64,000 nucleotides of DNA from Ferruginibacter sp. HRS2-29 (GTDB lineage: Bacteria > Bacteroidota > Bacteroidia > Chitinophagales > Chitinophagaceae), in assembly GCF_024343615.1 (NCBI RefSeq), contig NZ_RJUB01000143.1, forward strand, positions 31,057-95,056, written 5' to 3'. Position numbers and translations under genes: made by a program. A model generated the notes under the pieces. The model was not told the origin of the DNA and searched no databases. It saw only the letters and a program-made list of their open reading frames with translations. Positions 19,791 to 28,930 of this stretch are shown in pieces (position 1 is the stretch's first letter; each line of letters starts with the position of its first letter).

Positions 19791-21173
19791 ATGTCAACAA
19801 ACCTGTTTGGTAACAAACCGAAACTTTCCATTGCACAGATCATCAACATGAGCGTAGGCTTCTTCGGGATCCAGTTTGGCTGGGATCTGCAAAGGGCCAA
19901 CATGGGGCGCATCTACGAAAATCTCGGTGCTAACCCTGATGAAATCCCTATTCTTTTTTTAGCGGCACCTTTGACAGGCCTGCTGGTTCAGCCGATCATC
20001 GGTTACCTCAGCGATCGCACATGGCACCCAAAATGGGGACGGCGCAGGCCATATTTTATGATCGGCGCCATAGTGAGTTCCATAGCATTGTTATTTATGC
20101 CACATAGCGGCACCATCTGGATGGCAGCAGGATTGCTTTGGATATTGGATGTATTCGGCAATATAGCCATGGAACCCTTTAGGGCATTTGTTACCGATAA
20201 ATTACCGGATTCGCAGGTGAACCGTGGGTTTGTGATGCAAAGCCTCATGATCGGCCTCGGGGGAAGCGTGGCATCATCGCTGCCCTGGCTCATGAAAAAT
20301 GTTTTTCATTTTACGAATACCGCTGCAGCAGGAGAAATACCTGAGAATGTGAAGGTCTCCTTTTATTTAGGTGCTTTCTTCTTTCTTTCCGCAGTTCTTT
20401 ACACAGTATTTACTACCAAAGAATATCCACCTGCCGATACAGGTTTCAAAGAAAAAGTAAAAGAATCCAATAAAGGTTTTGGTGGTGGTGTAAAAGAAAT
20501 ATTTCACGCTTTATCCAATATGCCAAAACGAATGAAGATCATTTCGTTGGTACAATTTTTTACCTGGCCCGGACTTTTCCTGATGTGGTTTTATTATTCT
20601 ACAGCCGTGGCCGTAAACGTTTTTGGTGGAAAAGATGCCAGCGATCCGGTTTATGCGGAAGGAGCAGATTTTGGCAGCCTTACACTGGCATATTATAGTG
20701 TGGTCACTTTCGTATTCGCTTTCATTTTGCCTACTATCGCTGATAACCTTGGCCGTAAGCTTACACATGCCCTTTGTCTGCTTTGTGGCGCTGCAGGCCT
20801 TATCAGTGTTGCATTCGTACACGATAAGTATATGCTTTATGTGTGTATGACCGGGATTGGCATAGCCTGGTCGAGCATACTTTCGATGCCTTATGCAATG
20901 CTGAGCGGAGTATTGCCGAGAGACAAGGTTGGGATTTATATGGGCATTTTCAATTTCTTTATCGTATTGCCTGAGATCATTGCCTCGCTTGGTTTTGGCT
21001 GGCTAATGAGAAATGTGTTGAATAACGACCGACTGCTGGCGGTGCAGATCGGTGGTGTATTGATGGTCATCGCGGCCATCATCTGCTATTTATTTATCAA
21101 CGAGAAAAAAGACAATGCAGAAGATGCTTTACTGGCCGCAAAACTCGAGATTGAAAACGAAAGGCCGGTTTAA
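19791..21173 (+). CDS. MFS sugar transporter (maltose/maltooligosaccharide uptake likely)
   Basis: A 460-residue membrane protein with about 12 predicted transmembrane helices. The N-terminal MSVGFFGIQFGWDLQRANMG and the loop YLSDRTWHPKWGRRRPYFMIG (split across helices 2-3) match the sucrose/maltose-type (SLC45/GPH-like) sugar:cation symporters often found beside glycoside hydrolases in Bacteroidota. It starts the first unit of the starch locus, 51 bp before the SusA-like GH13 gene, and has an operator palindrome just upstream. It would import the short maltodextrins released in the periplasm. Family is firm; the substrate is inferred from context. Confidence 0.88.
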   Translation: MSTNLFGNKPKLSIAQIINMSVGFFGIQFGWDLQRANMGRIYENLGANPDEIPILFLAAPLTGLLVQPIIGYLSDRTWHPKWGRRRPYFMIGAIVSSIALLFMPHSGTIWMAAGLLWILDVFGNIAMEPFRAFVTDKLPDSQVNRGFVMQSLMIGLGGSVASSLPWLMKNVFHFTNTAAAGEIPENVKVSFYLGAFFFLSAVLYTVFTTKEYPPADTGFKEKVKESNKGFGGGVKEIFHALSNMPKRMKIISLVQFFTWPGLFLMWFYYSTAVAVNVFGGKDASDPVYAEGADFGSLTLAYYSVVTFVFAFILPTIADNLGRKLTHALCLLCGAAGLISVAFVHDKYMLYVCMTGIGIAWSSILSMPYAMLSGVLPRDKVGIYMGIFNFFIVLPEIIASLGFGWLMRNVLNNDRLLAVQIGGVLMVIAAIICYLFINEKKDNAEDALLAAKLEIENERPV

Positions 21174-21224
21174 AAAGAGCACGCTTTAGCGGTAACAACA
21201 ACTTAACTGACCAAAAAAATATTC
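21174..21224 (+). other. Short intra-operon gap
   Basis: The 51 bp between the transporter and the GH13 gene hold no terminator or operator, which supports co-transcription. Confidence 0.5.
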
Positions 21225-23069
21225 ATGAAAAAATATTTATTACTGCCCATCCTTTCATTGCTTGCAAATAATCTTTTCGCACAAAACATCTCCCTCTACC
21301 CTACCAACTGGTGGACCGGGATGAAATGGAATAAAGTGCAGATACTCGTGCATGGCAGCGGCGAAAAATTCAACGCACAAAATGTGACGCTGAATTACCC
21401 GGGCGTTACACTTACAAAAATAAACAGGCTCGAAAACCCTAATTATTACGCATTGGATGTAACCATTTCGACTGCGGCAAAACCCGGGATCGTGAAAATA
21501 AATTTCAGCGGCAGCGGAAAAAATACCACGCTCGACTGGCCGCTGGAAAAACGCCGCGAAGGCCCGGGCAAAAAATTTGCGCAAGGCGTTACTTCCGCCG
21601 ACCTGGTTTACCTGCTGATGCCCGACCGCTTCAGCAATGGCGACGAAAGCAACGACAGGGTCGCCGGCATGAAAGATCAGTCGCTCGACAGGGATTCGAT
21701 GTATCACCGCCATGGCGGCGACTTACAGGGCGTGATCAATCACCTGGATTATTTGCAGGATCTTGGCGTGACCACTGTATGGATGACACCAGTGCTGGAA
21801 AATGATATGCCAAGAAGAACAGAACATGGCTACGCGATCACCGATCATTATAAAGTAGAACCAAGATTGGGCGGCAACGCTGCTTATAAAAAACTGAGTG
21901 ATGCATTGCATGCAAAGGGTATGAAACTCATGCAGGATGCGGTGTATAATCATGTGGGCTTGTACCATTTTACGGTAGTAGACAAACCAATGAAAGATTG
22001 GTTGAACGAATGGCCGAAGTTTACGCAGACGACTTATAAAGACCAGGTACTGTTTGATCCGCATGCGGCGCCTTCGCAGGTAAAACAAATGAGCGACGGA
22101 TGGTTCACCAACGAAATGCCGGATATGAACGAGCGCAATCCCTTCGTAGCCAACTTTCTCATACAAAATGCTATCTGGAGCGTAGAAGAATTTGGTGTGG
22201 ACGGATGGAGGATCGATACCTACCCTTACAACGACCTGCCTTTTATGAACCGCTGCAACAAAGCACTGTATGATGAATACCCATCCATCACATTGTTTGG
22301 GGAAACATGGGTACACGGCGTGCCCAACCAGAGTTATTTCTGCCAGAATAATTACAACATCCCTTTCAAAAGCAACCTGCAGGCAACCACCGATTTTCAG
22401 TTGTTGTTCTATGGCATCACCCCTACGGTAAACGATAAGTTTGGCTGGACAGATGGTGTAAATAAGCTCTACACTGTGGCTGCACAGGATTTCGTGTACA
22501 AGGACCCGATGCGCCAGGTGATTTTCTTAGACAACCACGATCTGCCTAGATTTTATTCGGTGGTAGGCGAAGACACTACCAAATACAAAATAGCACTCTC
22601 CTGGTTGCTCACTTTCCGCGGGGTACCACAGATGTATTATGGTATGGAAAACCTCATGACCGGTTTCACCAATCCTGATGGGCTGGTACGCTCCGATTTC
22701 ATGGGCGGCTGGAAAAACGACAAGCTCAATAAATTTACGGCGGCCGGCAGGACAAATAAAGAGAACAGCATTTTCAATCACATCCGCACACTCGCCAACT
22801 TCAGAAAAAATTCATCGGCCATCCAAACCGGAAAGCTGATGCAATATTCTCCGGATGATGGGCTGTACGTATACTTCAGGTACGACGACAAACAGACGGT
22901 CATGTGTGTAATGAACACCGCTGAAAAGGAAAAAGAAGTCGATCTTAATAAATATGCTGAAAGAACCGATGGTTTCAGAACCGCTATCGATGTATTGAAC
23001 GGAGAACTGAGAGGGAAGAAATTCAATATTCCGGCGAAGCAGATGTATGTACTGGAATTGAAAAAGTGA
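21225..23069 (+). CDS. GH13 alpha-amylase, SusA/neopullulanase-cyclomaltodextrinase type
   Basis: A 614-residue exported enzyme with the signal MKKYLLLPILSLLANNLFAQ. An N-terminal cyclomaltodextrinase-type beta domain (ISLYPTNWWTGMKWNKVQIL) precedes the GH13 barrel. The catalytic triad is in place: nucleophile Asp331 in DGWRIDTYPY, acid/base Glu360 in LFGETWVHG and Asp439 in FLDNHDLPRF, with MQDAVYNHVG as conserved region I. A C-terminal beta domain ends the protein. It is expected to cut maltodextrins or pullulan in the periplasm. It shares the transcript of the MFS transporter; a foldback repeat follows its stop. Confidence 0.93.
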   Translation: MKKYLLLPILSLLANNLFAQNISLYPTNWWTGMKWNKVQILVHGSGEKFNAQNVTLNYPGVTLTKINRLENPNYYALDVTISTAAKPGIVKINFSGSGKNTTLDWPLEKRREGPGKKFAQGVTSADLVYLLMPDRFSNGDESNDRVAGMKDQSLDRDSMYHRHGGDLQGVINHLDYLQDLGVTTVWMTPVLENDMPRRTEHGYAITDHYKVEPRLGGNAAYKKLSDALHAKGMKLMQDAVYNHVGLYHFTVVDKPMKDWLNEWPKFTQTTYKDQVLFDPHAAPSQVKQMSDGWFTNEMPDMNERNPFVANFLIQNAIWSVEEFGVDGWRIDTYPYNDLPFMNRCNKALYDEYPSITLFGETWVHGVPNQSYFCQNNYNIPFKSNLQATTDFQLLFYGITPTVNDKFGWTDGVNKLYTVAAQDFVYKDPMRQVIFLDNHDLPRFYSVVGEDTTKYKIALSWLLTFRGVPQMYYGMENLMTGFTNPDGLVRSDFMGGWKNDKLNKFTAAGRTNKENSIFNHIRTLANFRKNSSAIQTGKLMQYSPDDGLYVYFRYDDKQTVMCVMNTAEKEKEVDLNKYAERTDGFRTAIDVLNGELRGKKFNIPAKQMYVLELKK

Positions 23070-23070
23070 T

Positions 23071-23232
23071 GATTACACGAATTGAAACGAATTACACGAA
23101 TCAGCTAAGATAGACCATAAAAGGGCAGGTAATATATAGATAAGGTCTTTCATATTACCTTTCATTGGATTATTATATGCTTTTTCCTTTACCCTTCGCT
23201 AATTCGTGTAATTCGCGAAAATTCGTGCAATC
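23071..23232. repeat. Foldback (inverted repeat) element
   Basis: Arms at 23071-23104 and 23198-23232 are near-complementary (GATTACACGAATT... against ...AATTCGTGCAATC). An inner 9-bp perfect pair AGGTAATAT/ATATTACCT lies at 23127-23160. The element starts directly after the amylase stop codon. No coding content is seen. It resembles the other non-coding foldbacks of this window in design but not in sequence. Confidence 0.7.
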
Positions 23233-23277
23233 TGTATTTTAAAAAGTGGATATTTTATTACCCCGCAATTAAAATAA

Positions 23278-23294
23278 TGTGTTAGATTTACACA
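23278..23294. promoter_or_regulatory. Operator-like palindrome before the secreted amylase
   Basis: TGTGTT-AGATT-TACACA matches the TGTGTA-N5-TACACA core with one mismatch and extends to AATGTGT/ACACATT arms. It sits just upstream of TAACTTG (23301-23307), a near match to the -7 box, and 17 bp before the ATG, a position suited to repression. Confidence 0.65.
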
Positions 23295-23310
23295 TTAAAT
23301 TAACTTGCTG

Positions 23311-26300
23311 ATGAAAAGTCTTTCGATTGCTATCGCATGCGTGCTAGTATCCTTCGTAGCTCATGCGCAACGCCTGCTGGTAACCACACCAGAATTTCCA
23401 ACCGATGCCGCTTCTGTTACTATAAGTGTGGATTGTAATAAAGGCAACAAAGGATTGCTGAATTACCAGGGCGGAAGTTCCAACAACGTTTTTGTACATG
23501 TGGGGGTTATCACCAACCTGAGCACAGGCCCTACAGACTGGAAATACACCAGGTTTACCTGGGGTTCCACCGATGCCGCTGCAAAAGCTACGGTAGACGG
23601 CGCGAACCTTTATTCGTACACAATTGCCAACCCGCGTACATTTTTCGGAGTACCCGTAGGCGAAACGATCCAGAAGATCACCATCATTTTCCGGAATGGA
23701 GATGGTTCTTTAAAACAGGTAAATTCTGATGGCAGCGATATGTATGTACCTGTTTACCCGGCCGGGCAATATGCCATCAAAATGATACTTCCTCCGTCGG
23801 AACCACGGTTCGTTCCATGGCTGGAGCCTATCACAGCAAGTGTTGGTTCTACCATCGCGTTCAAAGCCGCGGCTTCCCAGCCATCAAATCTTTCCTTGAA
23901 TTTCAACGGTACCCAGGTAGCGACTGCCGTTCCTCCAAAAGATACCATCGGCGTTCAGCAGACTATCACGGTGGCCTGCGAACAAAAGATGATCGTGACG
24001 GGCACGGCAGGTTCCAATACAGCAAAAGATTCGACCGTATTCAATGTAGCAAATCCCGTGAACGTAGCGGCATTGCCCGCAGGTGTTCAGGAGGGTATAA
24101 ATTATCTTTCCGGAAATACATCTGCTACACTTGTTTTATTTGCCCCTGGAAAAACAACCGTTTCCCTCATCGGCGATTTCAACAACTGGTCAGCATCCTG
24201 CACCAGCCAGATGAATAAAACACCGGATGGAAATTATTGGTGGGCAACCGTTACAGGCCTTACTCCGGGAACGGAATACGGCTTCCAATACCTGGTGGAT
24301 AATACCATAAGGATTGCAGACCCATATACACAAAAAGTACTTGACCCCAACAACGACCAGTTCATCAACGCCGTTACCTACCCTAACCTGAAGCCTTATC
24401 CAACCGGGCTTACAACAGATGTGGTGGGTATACTTCAGACTGCAGAACCACAGTATACCTGGCAGACGACCACGTACACGAAGCCCGATAAAAAGAACCT
24501 GATGATCTATGAATTGCTGATCAGGGATTTTACTGCGGAACATAGTTATCAATCGCTGATAGATTCATTTCAGTATTTCAAAAATCTTGGTATCAATGCC
24601 ATCGAGCTGATGCCGGTGAACGAATTTACAGGCAATGAAAGCTGGGGGTATAACCCAACTTATTATTTTGCGCCGGATAAATATTACGGTACAAAAAACA
24701 AGCTGAAAGAATTCGTTGATAAATGCCACGCCAATGGTATAGCCGTATTACTTGATGTGGTATACAACCAACTGGATAACGGTGCACCGCAGGCGAAATT
24801 ATATTGGGATGCTGCCAACAACAGGCCTGCTGCCAACAACCCATGGATGAACATTTCGGCACCGCATCCCTACAGCGTTTTCAACGACCTCAACCATACA
24901 TCTACCGCTACGCAATACCTTGTAAAACGTGCGCTGGATTTCTGGATAACCGAATACAAAATTGATGGTTACAGGATGGACCTTGCCAAAGGATTTACAC
25001 AAACCGCCACCAACACAACTACAGTAGAAAATTACGATGCATCCCGTGTTGCAAATCTCAACAGGTACTATGACGCCACCATCGCCGCTCACCCGGATGC
25101 ATACATGATCCTCGAATTTTTGGGAACATTACCTAGCCAGGAAGAACAGGAATATGCTGCCCATGGATTCATGCTTTGGGGAAATAACAATTTCCGTTAC
25201 AACCAGGTAACGATGGGCTTTGCAGACAACTCAGACATTTCACCGATCGCATATAGCAGCCCATCGAGAGCTTATAACAATCCTGCATCAGTAGGTTATA
25301 TGGAAAGCCACGATGAAGAAAGGACGATGTATAAAAATCTCCAGTTCGGAAACGTAAGCGGCTCCTACAATGTAAAAAATCTCGCTACCGCGTTGGCAAG
25401 GGAAGAAGCTGCCGCAACGGTTTTCTTCACTGTACCAGGCCCTAAAATGATCTGGCAGTTTGAAGAAAGAGGATATGATATCCCGCTCACATTCGGCGGA
25501 TCGAATGTGGCCAACAAACCCCCTCATTGGGAATATATGAATGATGCAAACCGCAGGCATTTGTATGATACTTACAAAAGCATCATCGATCTCCGGTTGA
25601 ATAATCCTGCAATCTTCAACAACACTTCTTTCACGTATGATTTTGGCAGCGGACTTGTAAAAGTTTTCCAGATAGCCGATCCTTCGGCAACGGGAAGAAA
25701 AGTGACTGTGGTGGCCAATATGGATGTGGTGCCACAAACAAAATCTGTTACATTTCAATCCACAGGTGATTGGGTAAATTACATCAGCAATGGTACGGGT
25801 ACAGCCATCAACGGCACTACCAGTACAACTTTCAACCTTTCATCCACAACACAATCGATCACTTTACAACCAGGCGAATACCACATTTATATGTCGGCCG
25901 TACCTTGTAATACAGCGGCTCCGACAGTGACCACACCGGTAAATATTTGCCAGAATGCAACGGCTATCCCGCTGACTGCCACAGGAACAGGGTTGCTTTG
26001 GTACACCAGCTCCACAGGCGGAACCGGGTCTGCAACAGCCCCGACTCCTGCAACAGGAACAGTTGGAAGCACCACTTATTATGTGAGCCAGACGGCAGGC
26101 TGCGAAGGCCCAAGAGCCGCCATCGTGGTAAACATCACCGCATTGCCTGCAGCACCAACAGCTACCACGCCGGTAAGTTATTGCCTCAATGCTACAGCAG
26201 CACCGCTGACCGCAACGGGTACCAACCTTTTGTGGTACACAGGATCAACAGGCGGAACGGGTTCTGCAACAGCGCCCACTCCATCTACCACCACCATCGG

Positions 26301-27879
26301 TAATACCCTCTATTATGTAAGCCAGACTCCCGGCACTTGTGAAAGTCCGCGTACAGCCATTACCGTTACCATCACTGCAGGTACGCCTGCACCAACTGTA
26401 ACTACTCCGGTAAATTATTGCCTGAATGCTACGGCAGTTCCGCTGACCGCAACAGGCACAGCCTTGCTGTGGTATACCGGCCCAACTGGTGGTACAGGTT
26501 CAGCAACAGCGCCTACTCCACTCACAACAACAGCAGGTAATACCACATATTATGTGAGCCAGACCCAAAGCTGCGGCGAAAGCCCAAGAGCAGCTATTGT
26601 TGTAACAGTAAACCCGGCGGTAACTTTCACGGTTGCCACCACACCCGCAGGCTGTGGCAATAACGCCGGCACGATCACCATTACCACTACATCCGGCACC
26701 ACACCATTCAACTACACACTCAATGGCGGCCCTGCACAGGCTTCGAATATCTTCACCGGACTTGCAAGCGGCAATCACATCGTTGTTGTAACCGATTCAA
26801 AAGGTTGCAGCAGCACCGTAACGGTAACCATCGCCGGAGCAACAATACCTGCAGCTCCCACCGTAACGGCTACCCAGACTTATTGCCAGAATGCTACTGC
26901 AAGCCCGCTGACCGCAACAGGTACAAACCTGCTGTGGTACACCACTGCAACCGGCGGAACAGGAACCGCAACAGCTCCTACTCCATCTACGGCTAATGCA
27001 GGCACTACCAGTTATTATGTATCACAATCAAATGGCACCTGCGAAAGCCCGAGAGCAATGATCACTGTTACAGTGAATCCATTGCCGGGAACACCTGCCG
27101 TAACTTCACCGGTTACCTATTGCCAGAATACTATCGCCACTGCATTACAGGCTACAGGCAACAGCCTGCTATGGTATACCACAGCTACTGGTGGCACGGG
27201 TACTTCAACAGCCATCATACCCGCTACCAACACAAGCGGTACTACCAGTTATTATGTATCGCAAAGCAACAGTTGTGGCGAAGGCCCGCGTACTATGATA
27301 CAGGTAAATGTAAATGCAACACCTGCCGCACCATCAGGATTGAATGTCACCAACATCGGCAATGGCTCCGCAACACTTAACTGGAACGGACAGGCTGGTA
27401 ATTTTTACACGGTAGAATACAAAGCGGAAAATACAGCCGGTTGGACAACTGCGGGCACAGGTATCACCAACAACAATATCGTGCTGGGCAATCTTACCCA
27501 GGGGATCACCTATCAATGGAGGGTAAGTGCCAATTGCAGCGCAACCAACAGTGGCGTGTATACGCAAAGCACATTTGCCACCGCTTCGAGGAACAATACC
27601 ATCCTCAACCTGAGGGACGGTATCGGAATAAAAATATCACCAAACCCGGTTCACTCAAGCGCCATCATCGATTACAGCGTGAGCGGATATGGCCAGGTGA
27701 TCATTTCGATCGTAAGCGCCAAAGGCGAAAGGGTGAAAGTATTGATGAACACAGCGAAAGTTTCCGGACAGCATTATCTGAATATCACCAATGAATTCAA
27801 TAACTTGTCGGCAGGAACATATTTCCTGAGGGTTCAGCAGAATAAAAAAGAAAACTACATCGCATTTGTAAAACAATAA
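23311..27879 (+). CDS. T9SS-secreted multidomain GH13 alpha-amylase
   Basis: A 1522-residue secreted protein; the ATG at 23311 gives the signal MKSLSIAIACVLVSFVAHAQ. An N-terminal beta domain and a CBM48-like E-set domain (VSLIGDFNNW) precede the GH13 barrel with Asp557 (DGYRMD), Glu602 (ILEFLG) and Asp668 (ESHDEERT). Then come five Ig-like repeats of about 80 residues (each with LLWYT and YYVSQ) with an SprB-like repeat between the third and fourth, a fibronectin type III domain, and a C-terminal T9SS sorting domain (KISPNPVHSSAIIDYSV to the end). It is probably displayed on or released from the outer surface to attack starch. Operator upstream; the Nudix regulator follows 17 bp after its stop. 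Confidence 0.92.
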   Translation: MKSLSIAIACVLVSFVAHAQRLLVTTPEFPTDAASVTISVDCNKGNKGLLNYQGGSSNNVFVHVGVITNLSTGPTDWKYTRFTWGSTDAAAKATVDGANLYSYTIANPRTFFGVPVGETIQKITIIFRNGDGSLKQVNSDGSDMYVPVYPAGQYAIKMILPPSEPRFVPWLEPITASVGSTIAFKAAASQPSNLSLNFNGTQVATAVPPKDTIGVQQTITVACEQKMIVTGTAGSNTAKDSTVFNVANPVNVAALPAGVQEGINYLSGNTSATLVLFAPGKTTVSLIGDFNNWSASCTSQMNKTPDGNYWWATVTGLTPGTEYGFQYLVDNTIRIADPYTQKVLDPNNDQFINAVTYPNLKPYPTGLTTDVVGILQTAEPQYTWQTTTYTKPDKKNLMIYELLIRDFTAEHSYQSLIDSFQYFKNLGINAIELMPVNEFTGNESWGYNPTYYFAPDKYYGTKNKLKEFVDKCHANGIAVLLDVVYNQLDNGAPQAKLYWDAANNRPAANNPWMNISAPHPYSVFNDLNHTSTATQYLVKRALDFWITEYKIDGYRMDLAKGFTQTATNTTTVENYDASRVANLNRYYDATIAAHPDAYMILEFLGTLPSQEEQEYAAHGFMLWGNNNFRYNQVTMGFADNSDISPIAYSSPSRAYNNPASVGYMESHDEERTMYKNLQFGNVSGSYNVKNLATALAREEAAATVFFTVPGPKMIWQFEERGYDIPLTFGGSNVANKPPHWEYMNDANRRHLYDTYKSIIDLRLNNPAIFNNTSFTYDFGSGLVKVFQIADPSATGRKVTVVANMDVVPQTKSVTFQSTGDWVNYISNGTGTAINGTTSTTFNLSSTTQSITLQPGEYHIYMSAVPCNTAAPTVTTPVNICQNATAIPLTATGTGLLWYTSSTGGTGSATAPTPATGTVGSTTYYVSQTAGCEGPRAAIVVNITALPAAPTATTPVSYCLNATAAPLTATGTNLLWYTGSTGGTGSATAPTPSTTTIGNTLYYVSQTPGTCESPRTAITVTITAGTPAPTVTTPVNYCLNATAVPLTATGTALLWYTGPTGGTGSATAPTPLTTTAGNTTYYVSQTQSCGESPRAAIVVTVNPAVTFTVATTPAGCGNNAGTITITTTSGTTPFNYTLNGGPAQASNIFTGLASGNHIVVVTDSKGCSSTVTVTIAGATIPAAPTVTATQTYCQNATASPLTATGTNLLWYTTATGGTGTATAPTPSTANAGTTSYYVSQSNGTCESPRAMITVTVNPLPGTPAVTSPVTYCQNTIATALQATGNSLLWYTTATGGTGTSTAIIPATNTSGTTSYYVSQSNSCGEGPRTMIQVNVNATPAAPSGLNVTNIGNGSATLNWNGQAGNFYTVEYKAENTAGWTTAGTGITNNNIVLGNLTQGITYQWRVSANCSATNSGVYTQSTFATASRNNTILNLRDGIGIKISPNPVHSSAIIDYSVSGYGQVIISIVSAKGERVKVLMNTAKVSGQHYLNITNEFNNLSAGTYFLRVQQNKKENYIAFVKQ

Positions 27880-27896
27880 TTCAACACCATAGAGAG

Positions 27897-28634
27897 ATGA
27901 TGGAATTAGAAAGTAAATTATCGCAGAGCGAAAAAAGTATCCTGACCATTCAGTCGGAAGTGCAGAATACCAACCGCATCGCATTATCAGTGGATTGTGT
28001 GATCTTCGGTTTCGATGAAAACAAGCTTAAAGTGCTCCTGATCCGGAGCGATCTGAAAAAATATAAAGGAAAATGGTCGTTGCTGGGCGATCTTATCAAG
28101 CCGGCGGAAGACCTGGACAAATCGGCCTACAGGATATTGCAGCAGCGTACCGGGCTGGATGACATCTACCTGGAGCAGGTGCATACTTTTGGCGAGATAA
28201 AACGCCATCCGGCCGGCCGTGTGATCACGGTAGCCTATTATTCCCTGATCAATATCCAGCACCACAAGCTGAAGATCTACGATAACGAACTGCACTGGCA
28301 TGATGTAAAAAATGTGACCGACCTGGCATTCGACCATCAGGAGATCTTCGATACGTGTTACAAACGTTTGCAAAAAAGGATACTCGAACATCCATTGGGT
28401 TTCAATTTGTTACCCAAAAAATTCTCCCTCCGGGAATTACAAAACCTCTACGAATCCATCCTCGATACCAAGATGGACAGGCGCAATTTCCGTAAGAAAT
28501 TTTTCTCGATGGACCTGCTGACCGATCTCAATGAAATGGAACAGGATGTACCCCACCGTCCGGGCAAATTGTACCAGTTCAATTTCAAAAAATACGAGAA
28601 GAAAAAGAAAACCTGGATAGGGATTGACTTTTAA
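27897..28634 (+). CDS. Nudix-type (NrtR-like) transcriptional regulator
   Basis: A 245-residue protein: an N-terminal Nudix fold (about residues 25-150, VDCVIFGFDENKLKVLLIRS) and a C-terminal winged helix (FSLRELQNLYESILDTKMDR, then NFRKKFFSMDLL). In the Nudix box (GDLIKPAEDLDKSAYRILQQ and on) the catalytic REUXEE is changed to RILQQR, so hydrolase activity should be lost, as in Nudix-derived sugar regulators of Bacteroidota (AraR/NrtR-like families). It lies inside the starch locus, and the repeated TGTGTA-N5-TACACA palindromes are its likely operators. The ligand may be a maltodextrin or phosphosugar (inference). Confidence 0.85.
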   Translation: MMELESKLSQSEKSILTIQSEVQNTNRIALSVDCVIFGFDENKLKVLLIRSDLKKYKGKWSLLGDLIKPAEDLDKSAYRILQQRTGLDDIYLEQVHTFGEIKRHPAGRVITVAYYSLINIQHHKLKIYDNELHWHDVKNVTDLAFDHQEIFDTCYKRLQKRILEHPLGFNLLPKKFSLRELQNLYESILDTKMDRRNFRKKFFSMDLLTDLNEMEQDVPHRPGKLYQFNFKKYEKKKKTWIGIDF

Positions 28635-28853
28635 TGTGAATGCAGCTATTACTGAGTTTCATGGCTCTTTTACGAGAAGGTTTTAATAAGGATGCTGGAT
28701 GCTTGTCGCTGGATATCAACGCGTAGAAGTGCAGGAAGCTTGACAATTTCGACGTTCCGGCAACCCGCATCTGGCATCCGGCATCGGCTTTCTCAAATTA
28801 AGTGGATAAATTCTTTAACAATTTATTTATATATTATAAAAAGTGTTTAATAT
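28635..28853. other. Intergenic region before the susC operators
   Basis: About 220 bp with no gene-like frame of note. Short repeated GGATGC/GCATCC words occur near 28690-28790. It leads into the operator pair of susC. Confidence 0.4.
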
Positions 28854-28895
28854 TGTGTACTTTTTACACACTGCTTATTGTGTAAAAAGTACACG
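28854..28895. promoter_or_regulatory. Tandem operator pair before susC
   Basis: Two palindromes: 28854-28870 (TGTGTA-CTTTT-TACACA, perfect) and 28879-28895 (TGTGTA-AAAAG-TACACG, one mismatch). Their centres are 25 bp apart and the second ends 35 bp before the susC start. They match the sites before the MFS and secreted amylase genes. Confidence 0.75.
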
Positions 28896-28930
28896 CTTGT
28901 TTCCTTAATAAAAACGATAATGATTGCATT

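Noticed and set aside
21723..22316. A 197-codon frame antisense to the GH13 amylase
   Set aside because: Shadow of a well-supported enzyme gene.
25900..27330. The 240-bp periodic DNA of the secreted amylase as a repeat element
   Set aside because: It is explained by tandem Ig-like protein domains in an intact reading frame.
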